From an uncultured Brevundimonas sp. (GTDB lineage Bacteria > Pseudomonadota > Alphaproteobacteria > Caulobacterales > Caulobacteraceae), in contig NZ_CALTWS010000027.1 in assembly GCF_943913055.1 (NCBI RefSeq), positions 1 through 18,351 on the forward strand: a DNA stretch of 18,351 bases, read 5' to 3'. Below, one piece after another: positions 8,121 to 14,587 of the stretch. The notes under the pieces were generated by a model that was not told where the DNA came from, did no database searches, and saw only the letters and a list, made by a program, of their open reading frames with translations. Positions within the stretch are counted from its first letter, which is position 1, and the number at the start of each line of letters is the position of its first letter. The translations under genes and the position numbers were made by a program.

Positions 8121-10082
8121 TTACCGGGCCGAGGCCTCGACTTCAGCGGGTGGTGTGTCTGGGGCATTGCCGCCGACGTGCCCGTGGATCCAGTCCACCA
8201 CACCGCACTCAGAGGTGAACTCCGGCACCAGTCGACCCAGGTGATCGACCAGGGTCGCGGGGTCGTGCGCCTTGATGGCGGCGGAAAGCGCGTCCAGGCC
8301 CTTCTCGAGCTCGGGCAACGGCACGAAATGCTCGTTGGCCTTGAGAATGCGGGGGTGGCGGGTGGCAACGGGATTGTCGCCGATCAAAAGCTCTTCGTAC
8401 AGTTTTTCGCCCGGACGCAGCCCGATCTCGCGGATCTCGATATCGCCCTCGGGGCTGTCGTCGTTGCGGACCCGGCGACCCGACACCTCGATCATGTTGC
8501 GGGCGAGGTCAGCGATCTTCACCGGTTGGCCCATGTCCAGCACGAAGACTTCGCCGCCTTCGGCCATGGCACCGGCCTGGATGACCAGCTGCGCCGCCTC
8601 CGGGATGGTCATGAAGTAGCGCGTGATCCGCAGGTCCGTGATGGTCACCGGACCACCGCTGTCAATCTGCTTGCGGAACAGGGGCACGACAGAGCCGCTG
8701 GAACCCAGCACATTGCCGAAGCGCACCATGGAAAAGCGCGTGGTTCCCTGCCCGGCCGCGCTGAGCCCCTGAAGCACCAGCTCCGCCGCACGCTTGGTGG
8801 CCCCCATGACATTGGTGGGCCGCACAGCCTTGTCCGTGCTGATCAGGACGAAGTCCGCAACACCCAGGTCCGCCGCCGCCCGTGCGACCACACAGGTGCC
8901 CAGGACGTTGTTACGCACCCCTTCGGCCGGATTGTGTTCGACCAGGGGCACATGCTTGTAGGCGGCCGCGTGATAGATGGTGTCCGGGTGCCAGGCCCTG
9001 ATGATGGCGCGCACGCGGGCGTCGTCACCGACGGATCCCAGCAAGGGAATGATCTCGACCGGGCCGCCGTCCAGCGCCAGACTTTGACGCTCCAGCTCCT
9101 GATGCACGGTGTAGAGGGCGAACTCGCTGACCTCCAGCAACACCAGACGCCGCGGCTGCCCCGCCAGAATCTGGCGACAGAGTTCGCTGCCGATGGAGCC
9201 ACCTGCGCCGGTGACCATCACGACCTTGCCCAGGATCGGTCGGGTCAGAAGGTCGGGATCGGGTGCGACAGGTTCGCGGCCCAGCAGGTCCTGAACGTCC
9301 AGCTCGCGGATGTCGGTCATGTTCACGCGACCGTTGGCGACCTCCATGATCCCGGGAAGCGTCCGCACCCGCAGCGAGGCGGCCCGCATGGCGTTCAGGA
9401 TTTCGTTGCGGCGCTTCTGCGTGGCCGACGGCATGGCCAGCAGCACGTCGGTGACCTGGGACCGCTCGGCGATACCGATGATGCCGGAGGGATCAAAGAT
9501 CGGAATGCCGTTGATGGTCGATCCCTGTAGCGCAGGGTCGTCATCCAGAAAGCCGACCAGATTCATCTCGCGGCTTTCGGCCATGGCGGCGGCCAGGTGG
9601 CGACCCGCCGAACCCGCCCCATAAATGAGGACCTGCGGTCGCCCGGCCCCGCGTCGGGCATGACCCAGATCACCCAGCCACTGACGTACCAGAGCCCGAA
9701 CCGCGGACACGGACAGAAACAGCAGGATCGGCTGGATCAACCCAACCGTACGCGGCACGCCCGCCACCGATATCAGGGTGAAGATGGTGGCAAAGACCAG
9801 GCCATAAAGGACGGTCGCCCGCCCGATCTGGCGGATGGTCCGCACACCGGACTGGCTGAAGATCTCGCGATAGACGCCGCTGGCCCAGAAAATGGGGATA
9901 GCCAGCATGACCGACGTCGCCATCAGCAGGGCCAGGGCCGGGGTCGGCTCGGGGATTTCACCCAGACGCAGATAGACGGCCAGATAGGATGTGAAGGCGC
10001 AGACCAGGGCGTCGCCGACCATCGCCAGCCGTCGCTTGGACAGACGGGTAAACCCCAGGAGCCACAGACTGAGAGGACGCAT
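8121..10082 (-). CDS. Membrane-bound WbpM/PglF/CapD-type UDP-GlcNAc 4,6-dehydratase
   Basis: About 653 residues, matching the WbpM/FlaA1-like long form. Roughly four membrane segments occupy the first 135 residues (for example LALLMATSVMLAIPIFWA). Then comes a CoA-binding-like Rossmann domain (VLIYGAGSAG, about 151-160), then the catalytic SDR domain with VTGAGGSIGSE (about 290-300) and HAAAYKHVPLVE. The catalytic region ISTDKAVRPTNVMGATK has Ser415, Met426 and Lys430: methionine takes the place of the usual SDR tyrosine, as known for WbpM. The reaction is UDP-GlcNAc to UDP-4-keto-6-deoxy-GlcNAc, precursor of QuiNAc, bacillosamine or related sugars. The start is taken as ATG at 10080-10082 with GGTAG nine bases upstream; TTG at 10089-10091 would add three residues. 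No 4-reductase or 4-aminotransferase to use the product is adjacent. Confidence 0.92.
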   Translation of the reverse strand: MRPLSLWLLGFTRLSKRRLAMVGDALVCAFTSYLAVYLRLGEIPEPTPALALLMATSVMLAIPIFWASGVYREIFSQSGVRTIRQIGRATVLYGLVFATIFTLISVAGVPRTVGLIQPILLFLSVSAVRALVRQWLGDLGHARRGAGRPQVLIYGAGSAGRHLAAAMAESREMNLVGFLDDDPALQGSTINGIPIFDPSGIIGIAERSQVTDVLLAMPSATQKRRNEILNAMRAASLRVRTLPGIMEVANGRVNMTDIRELDVQDLLGREPVAPDPDLLTRPILGKVVMVTGAGGSIGSELCRQILAGQPRRLVLLEVSEFALYTVHQELERQSLALDGGPVEIIPLLGSVGDDARVRAIIRAWHPDTIYHAAAYKHVPLVEHNPAEGVRNNVLGTCVVARAAADLGVADFVLISTDKAVRPTNVMGATKRAAELVLQGLSAAGQGTTRFSMVRFGNVLGSSGSVVPLFRKQIDSGGPVTITDLRITRYFMTIPEAAQLVIQAGAMAEGGEVFVLDMGQPVKIADLARNMIEVSGRRVRNDDSPEGDIEIREIGLRPGEKLYEELLIGDNPVATRHPRILKANEHFVPLPELEKGLDALSAAIKAHDPATLVDHLGRLVPEFTSECGVVDWIHGHVGGNAPDTPPAEVEASAR

Positions 10083-10339
10083 GTCCGACAACTACCATTC
10101 AACACGAGGGCCGGTTCGCAGTCTGAAAAACCCGAGCGGCGTCCGAAGCGGCATGTAGCGCCAAACCGGTGACCGGACAACGACAAGCGATATGGGCTGT
10201 GTTCAATCAGCCGATGACAACGGTCATATAAGGGCTCTAGAAGGCGAGCCGCAGACGCCGACGCTCTGCGCGCTGCTTCGCCAGCGACCCCCGTTCGGGC
10301 CTAGGCCCCCAGTCAGCAGACGAACCTCGAAAGCGCTCG
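10083..10339. promoter_or_regulatory. Divergent intergenic region between the 4,6-dehydratase gene and the fnl operon
   Basis: A 257-bp spacer between divergent starts, with no convincing gene of its own. It contains the palindrome CCGGT-G-ACCGG (10166-10176), a perfect ATGAC-N4-GTCAT inverted repeat (10214-10227), and a TATAAG (10227-10232) that could be a -10 box for the rightward operon. No -35 of good quality stands 16-18 bases upstream of it. On the minus strand TTGTCA (10219-10214) could be a -35 for the dehydratase gene, but the next -10-like CATATC is about 20 bases away. Promoters are expected from gene orientation. Confidence 0.45.
10214..10227. promoter_or_regulatory. ATGAC-N4-GTCAT inverted repeat, candidate operator at the fnl promoter
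   Basis: Perfect 5-bp arms separated by AACG. The right arm shares its last T with a TATAAG box (10227-10232), and the left half contains a minus-strand TTGTCA. A dimeric regulator bound here could therefore contact both divergent promoters. The symmetry is seen directly; regulator and function are unknown. Confidence 0.35.
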
Positions 10340-11374
10340 ATGGACTATTTCTCCGGCAAGACCCTGATGATCACTGGCGGAACCGGCTCGTTCGGTTCCA
10401 CCATTCTGAAGACGTTCCTGAAGCTGCCCGTCGCCGAGATCCGCATCTTCAGCCGCGATGAGAAGAAGCAGGAAGATCAGCGTCTGGCCTTCTCCGACAG
10501 TCGCCTGAAATACCACATCGGCGATGTGCGGGACATGCGGGCGGTCCGGACGGCCTGTCGGGGTACTGACTTCATCTTTCATGCCGCGGCCCTGAAACAG
10601 GTACCGTCGTGCGAATTCCATCCGATGGAGGCGGTCCAGACCAATGTGCTGGGCACCGAGAATGTGCTGGAAGCCGCCATCGACACGGGCGTGAAGCGCG
10701 TGGTCTGTCTGTCCACGGACAAGGCGGTTTATCCCATCAACGCCATGGGCATTTCCAAGGCCATGATGGAGAAGGTCATGGTCGCCAAATCGCGATCGGC
10801 GGGCAAGGACACCGTGATTTGCGGCACCCGCTACGGCAATGTCTTGGCGTCGCGTGGTTCGGTCATTCCCCTGTTTCTGAAGCAGATCGGCCTTGGCCAG
10901 CCCCTGACCATCACCGACCCCAGCATGACCCGCTTCGTCATGAGCCTGGACGAGGCGGTGGACCTGGTCCTGTATGCCTTCGAGCATGGGGCGAACGGCG
11001 ACCTGTTCGTCCAGAAGGCCCCGGCCGTGACGATCGAGCACCTGGCGCTGGCGACCATGGCCGTTATGGATCGTCCGGATCACCCTCTGAAGACCATCGG
11101 CACGCGGCATGGCGAAAAGCTGTTCGAGACCCTGCTGAGCCGTGAGGAAATGGCCGTGGTCGACGACCGTGAAGGCTACTATCGGGTTCCGCCGGACAAC
11201 CGCGATCTGAACTACGACAAGTTCGTCTCGACGGGCGAAGAGCAGGTGTCTCGGCTGGAAGACTTCAACTCGCACAATACCCGTCGCCTCGACGTGGCCG
11301 AGATGACCGAGGTTCTGCGCAACCTGCCCTATATCCAGCGATATCTGGCCGGCGACCGGAGCGAGGGCGTATGA
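10340..11374 (+). CDS. fnlA: UDP-GlcNAc 4,6-dehydratase / 5-epimerase (FnlA/CapE/WbjB)
   Basis: First enzyme of UDP-N-acetyl-L-fucosamine synthesis. It dehydrates UDP-GlcNAc at C4/C6 and epimerises at C5 (and C3, with its partners) to a 4-keto-6-deoxy-L-sugar. The 344-residue length matches the family. Features are the Rossmann motif ITGGTGSFGS (11-20), IFSRDEKKQ (36-44), GDVRD (61-65), HAAALKQVPSCEFHPMEA (81-98) and the active-site run STDKAVYPINAMGISK with Ser125, Met136 and Lys140. As in CapE, Met replaces the classical Tyr. These blocks closely resemble characterised FnlA/CapE proteins. It is soluble with no membrane anchor, unlike the WbpM-type enzyme in this window. The ATG at 10340 places the nucleotide motif correctly, although the Shine-Dalgarno is weak (CGAAAG). 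It heads the rightward operon and overlaps fnlB by ATGA. Confidence 0.95.
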   Translation: MDYFSGKTLMITGGTGSFGSTILKTFLKLPVAEIRIFSRDEKKQEDQRLAFSDSRLKYHIGDVRDMRAVRTACRGTDFIFHAAALKQVPSCEFHPMEAVQTNVLGTENVLEAAIDTGVKRVVCLSTDKAVYPINAMGISKAMMEKVMVAKSRSAGKDTVICGTRYGNVLASRGSVIPLFLKQIGLGQPLTITDPSMTRFVMSLDEAVDLVLYAFEHGANGDLFVQKAPAVTIEHLALATMAVMDRPDHPLKTIGTRHGEKLFETLLSREEMAVVDDREGYYRVPPDNRDLNYDKFVSTGEEQVSRLEDFNSHNTRRLDVAEMTEVLRNLPYIQRYLAGDRSEGV

Positions 11375-12489
11375 GCCCGCGAATTCTGGTCACCGGAGCG
11401 CACGGCTTCGTAGGTCGCAATCTGATGCTGCGGCTGTCGGAGGCCGGTTATGATCAGGTGACGGGTCTGGGCCGTGAAGCCGCGATGGCAGACCTGCAGG
11501 ACCAGGCCGCGAAGGCGGACGTCATCCTGCATCTGGCCGGCGCCAACCGGCCGGAGGACCCGGCGGAATTCGTCTCCACCAATGTCGATCTGACCGCCGC
11601 GATTGCCCAGGCGGTCGCAGCCGGCGGGCGCAAGCCGATGATCTTCCTGCCCTCGTCCACCAAGGCGGTGGACGACACACCCTATGGCCGCAGCAAGAAG
11701 GCGGCCGAGGATGTGCTGCTGGACCTCGCCGCGTCTGGCCAGGCGCGCGTGCACGTCCAGCGCATGCCCAATGTCTTCGGCAAATGGGCGCGACCCAACT
11801 ACAACTCCGCCGTCGCCACCTTCTGCCACAACACCGTGCAGGGCCTGCCGATCGAAATTCACGATCGGGATGCGCCGCTGACCCTGCTGTATGTCGACGA
11901 CCTGATCGACGGATTGCTGGCGCTGATCGCGGAGCCGCCGGGCGAAAGCGGCTTCGTCACCCTGGGCCAGTATCACCAGACCACGGTCGGGGCTGTGGCG
12001 GACACGATCGTCGGGTTTAGCGCGGACCGCGACGAGGCCATGATCGATGCGGTGGGCTCGGGCCTGACCCGGGCGCTGTATGCCACCTACATCTCCTATC
12101 TGCCGGTGGAGCGGTTCTCCTATCCTCTGAAGGCGCATGCCGACGCACGGGGCAGCTTCACGGAGTTCGCGAAGACCCGGACGCATGGCCAGGTCTCGTA
12201 TCTGACGGCCTTTCCGGGCATCACGCGCGGCGGTCACTACCACCACACCAAGACCGAGAAATTTCTGGTCGTGCAGGGCCAGGCCCTGTTTCGCTTTCGC
12301 CATGTCCTGACCGACCAGTATCACGAGATCCGGACCAGCGGAGATCAACCCGAAGTGGTCGAGACCATCCCCGGCTGGACCCACGACATAACCAACGTCG
12401 GCGACGATCTGCTGATTTCGCTGCTGTGGGCCAATGAGCTGTTTGATCGCGACCGTCCCGATACCATTGCCGCGGAGCTGACCGTATGA
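11371..12489 (+). CDS. fnlB: UDP-4-keto-sugar reductase with C-terminal cupin (FnlB/CapF/WbjC)
   Basis: Second enzyme of the UDP-L-FucNAc pathway. It reduces the 4-keto intermediate to UDP-2-acetamido-2,6-dideoxy-L-talose with NAD(P)H, and the cupin domain carries the C3 epimerisation reported for CapF. The 372 residues divide into an SDR domain (about 1-240; TGAHGFVG at 8-15, SSTK at 95-98, YGRSK at 105-109 with Tyr105 and Lys109) and a cupin (about 245-372). The cupin has GGHYHHTKTEKF (287-298) and PGWTHDITN (334-342); His289, His291/292, Glu296 and His338 are candidate metal ligands. The ANELFDRDRPDT end is typical of CapF. ATGA overlaps with both fnlA and fnlC indicate coupled translation of the three-gene cassette. 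Confidence 0.94.
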   Translation: MSPRILVTGAHGFVGRNLMLRLSEAGYDQVTGLGREAAMADLQDQAAKADVILHLAGANRPEDPAEFVSTNVDLTAAIAQAVAAGGRKPMIFLPSSTKAVDDTPYGRSKKAAEDVLLDLAASGQARVHVQRMPNVFGKWARPNYNSAVATFCHNTVQGLPIEIHDRDAPLTLLYVDDLIDGLLALIAEPPGESGFVTLGQYHQTTVGAVADTIVGFSADRDEAMIDAVGSGLTRALYATYISYLPVERFSYPLKAHADARGSFTEFAKTRTHGQVSYLTAFPGITRGGHYHHTKTEKFLVVQGQALFRFRHVLTDQYHEIRTSGDQPEVVETIPGWTHDITNVGDDLLISLLWANELFDRDRPDTIAAELTV

Positions 12490-13628
12490 CCGCCCGAATG
12501 AAGGTCATGACCATCGTCGGAACCCGGCCGGAGATCATCCGGCTGTCGCGGGTCATGGCCGTGCTGGACCGCGAGACGGACCATGTGCTGGTGCATACCG
12601 GCCAGAACTACGACTACGAGTTGAACGGGGTCTTTTTCCGCGATCTGGGCATCCGCGATCCGGATCATTTCCTGGGCGCGGCTGGCGAGACGGCGGCCGA
12701 GACCATCGGTCGGGTGATCATGGAGGCCGACAAGGTCATGGCCGAGGTTCAGCCGGACGCGGTGCTGATCCTGGGCGACACCAACAGCTGCCTGTCCGCC
12801 ATTCCGGCCAAGCGACGCAAGATTCCGGTGTTCCACATGGAGGCCGGCAACCGCTGTTTCGACAGTCGCGTGCCCGAGGAAACCAACCGGCGCATCGTCG
12901 ATCACACCGCGGACATCAACCTTCCGTATTCGGACATTGCGCGCGAATACCTTCTTGCTGAGGGCTTTCCGCCGGATCGGATCGTCAAGACTGGCAGTCC
13001 GATGTTCGAGGTGCTGGAGCACTACCGCCCCGGCATCGAGGCCTCGACCGTTCTGGCGAGTGAGAGCCTGACGGCGGAGCAGTATTTCGTCGTCAGCGCG
13101 CACCGCGAGGAGACGGTGGACAATCCCGCCGCCCTTGCCCGACTGACCAGTGCGTTGAATGCCATCGCTGAGACTTACGGCCTGCCCGTAGTGGTCAGCA
13201 CCCATCCGCGGACACGCAAACGCCTGGACGCGGCGGGCCTGAAGCTCCACGACCTGGTTCGTCTGGATAAGCCCTACGGCTTTTTCGACTACGTCGCCCT
13301 GCAGGCCAATGCGCGGGCGGTCCTGTCGGACAGCGGTACGATTAGCGAGGAATCGTCCATCCTCGGCTTTCCTGCGGTCAATCTGCGCGAGGCACATGAG
13401 CGGCCGGAAGCGATGGAGGAAGGCGCAGTCATGATGGTCGGCCTGAACCGCGATCGCATCCTGCAGGCCTTGCAGATCCTGATTTCGCAAGGTCGGGGGA
13501 GCGACAGTGTCATCCACCGCGTTGCCGATTACGGCAGCGACAATGTCTCGGAAAAGGTGCTGCGCATCATCGTCAGCTATACCGACTACGTCCGGCGGGT
13601 GGTCTGGCGCGACTATGGCCAGGGCTAG
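12486..13628 (+). CDS. fnlC: UDP-N-acetyl-L-fucosamine synthase, WecB-like 2-epimerase (FnlC/CapG/WbjD)
   Basis: Third pathway enzyme: C2 epimerisation of UDP-PneNAc to UDP-L-FucNAc, the activated sugar used by a glycosyltransferase. The 380 residues belong to the UDP-GlcNAc 2-epimerase family with a GT-B fold. Motifs are IVGTRPEIIRLSRV (10-23), HTGQNYDYELN (37-47), LGDTNSC (96-102), HMEAGNRCFDSRVPEETNRR (117-136), YSDIAREYLLAEG (148-160), KTGSPMFEVL (168-177) and SAHREE (204-209). Asp98, Glu119, Glu133 and His206 occupy positions expected for active-site residues. NYDYELN and NRCFD are characteristic of the FucNAc branch, against WecB. ATG at 12486 overlaps the fnlB stop; Met5 is an alternative start and gives the canonical MKVMTIVG opening. 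The characteristic downstream FucNAc transferase gene is absent. Confidence 0.94.
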   Translation: MTARMKVMTIVGTRPEIIRLSRVMAVLDRETDHVLVHTGQNYDYELNGVFFRDLGIRDPDHFLGAAGETAAETIGRVIMEADKVMAEVQPDAVLILGDTNSCLSAIPAKRRKIPVFHMEAGNRCFDSRVPEETNRRIVDHTADINLPYSDIAREYLLAEGFPPDRIVKTGSPMFEVLEHYRPGIEASTVLASESLTAEQYFVVSAHREETVDNPAALARLTSALNAIAETYGLPVVVSTHPRTRKRLDAAGLKLHDLVRLDKPYGFFDYVALQANARAVLSDSGTISEESSILGFPAVNLREAHERPEAMEEGAVMMVGLNRDRILQALQILISQGRGSDSVIHRVADYGSDNVSEKVLRIIVSYTDYVRRVVWRDYGQG

Positions 13629-13736
13629 CGACAAAGGATGGCAGTAGCCATCAACGCCCCTCGCCTGCTAAACCTTGCGCAACTGCACGACAGACACCGC
13701 CCCGACACTCTCGCGGGCGGATCAACTCCAGGCTTC
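13629..13736 (+). promoter_or_regulatory. Spacer between fnlC and the export lipoprotein gene, possible internal promoter
   Basis: This 108-bp gap breaks the otherwise overlapping gene order. GCTAAACC (13667-13674) resembles the Caulobacter-type -10 element GCTANAWC at all but one position, and TCAACGC (13651-13657) is a partial match to a TTGACGS -35, but at a slightly short 9-base spacing. An internal promoter separating sugar synthesis from the export genes is plausible but weakly supported. Confidence 0.25.
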
Positions 13737-14438
13737 ATGTCCATGACCAGAATTCCGGCACTAATAGTTACGCTTACCCTGCTGGCAGGCTGTGCCAGCG
13801 GCGAGCGCCAGATGGCCGATCCGAACGTCGCCGCAACGGTCGATGTCGAGGCCATGCAGGCCATGGCGGCCATGCAGGAAAGCCCCGCCTACAGGATCGG
13901 TGCCACCGACAAGCTGCGTCTGAACGTCTTCCAGGTCGAGGATCTGTCCTTCGATGAGATCTTCGTCGACGCCTCCGGCAATCTGCAGCTGCCTATGATC
14001 GGCACCGTCCAGGCCGCGGGCCTGACGCCAGACGAACTGTCCACCGAGATGGAGCGCCGCCTGGCCGAACGCTATCTGAAAGACCCGCAGGTCACCGTGA
14101 CCGTCATCGAGGCCGCCAGCCAGAAGGTCACCGTCGACGGTGCAGTGACCAAGCCGGGAGTCTATGAGATGCGGGGTCGCACGACCTTGCTTCAGGCCGT
14201 GGCCATGGCCGAGGGACCCACGCCCGTGGCCCAGCTGCGCAGCGTGGCGGTTTTCCGCACGATCAACGGTCGCCGCTCGGTGGCTGTTTTCGATCTGGCC
14301 GCCATTCGCGGCGGTCAAAGCGCAGATCCGCTGGTGCTGGGCGACGACATCATCGTGGTCGATACGTCACGCCTGAACGCCCGCATGCGCGAGATTATCG
14401 CCGCCCTGCCCGGCTTCGCCGCCTTCGCCTATTTGTAG
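13737..14438 (+). CDS. Short Wza-like polysaccharide export lipoprotein (Poly_export + SLBB)
   Basis: A 233-residue outer-membrane-targeted lipoprotein. The start MSMTRIPALIV leads to a lipobox LLAGC with Cys19 as the lipidated residue, which identifies the ATG at 13737 as the real start, not the longer frame from 13638. Residues about 50-125 form the polysaccharide export domain (YRIGATDKLRLNVF, DASGNLQLPMIGTV, YLKDPQVTVTV). Residues about 128-205 form one SLBB domain (VTVDGAVTKPGVYEMRG, LLQAVAMAEGP). It is clearly shorter than E. coli Wza (about 380 residues), having one SLBB domain and no obvious C-terminal amphipathic helix for the outer-membrane barrel. Such short forms are common in alphaproteobacteria and may need another pore partner. 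It acts with the Wzc-like protein encoded 149 bases downstream. Confidence 0.92.
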   Translation: MSMTRIPALIVTLTLLAGCASGERQMADPNVAATVDVEAMQAMAAMQESPAYRIGATDKLRLNVFQVEDLSFDEIFVDASGNLQLPMIGTVQAAGLTPDELSTEMERRLAERYLKDPQVTVTVIEAASQKVTVDGAVTKPGVYEMRGRTTLLQAVAMAEGPTPVAQLRSVAVFRTINGRRSVAVFDLAAIRGGQSADPLVLGDDIIVVDTSRLNARMREIIAALPGFAAFAYL

Positions 14439-14483
14439 ACAGGTTTTTCAGGCTGTTACCTGGACCATCTGGGCAGGCCGACC

Positions 14484-14579
14484 ATGAGTATGCACGTAGC
14501 CATCGCTCGCCAGAGTCTGCTATCGGCCCTGGACGTCATCTTCCGAGCCTGGACCGGCGCGGCAGTTAAACCGGAATAA
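14484..14579 (+). CDS. Possible 31-residue small ORF between export lipoprotein and kinase genes
   Basis: An open frame from ATG 14484 to TAA 14577-14579 lies alone in the 149-bp gap before the kinase gene and stops 8 bases ahead of its ATG. The peptide starts MSMHVAIARQSL and contains ALDVIFRAWTG, with hydrophobic and basic residues that could form a short amphipathic helix. GCAGG lies 7-8 bases before the ATG. It could be a small protein, a translated leader that couples ribosomes to the kinase gene, or chance. No homologue is recognised and codon evidence is too short to decide. Confidence 0.3.
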   Translation: MSMHVAIARQSLLSALDVIFRAWTGAAVKPE

Positions 14580-14587
14580 GATCTCTT

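Noticed and set aside
8178..9530. 450-codon plus-strand open frame
   Set aside because: Antisense to the 4,6-dehydratase gene and lacking any recognisable motif.
13638..13736. 33-codon upstream extension of the export lipoprotein
   Set aside because: It would bury the signal peptide and lipobox; Cys19 with start 13737 fits lipoprotein rules. AAAGG directly abuts the 13638 ATG, leaving no spacing.
14439..14462. CAGGT...ACCTG pair after the export lipoprotein gene, as a terminator
   Set aside because: A 5-bp stem with a 13-base loop and no trailing U-tract; the T-run is in the loop.
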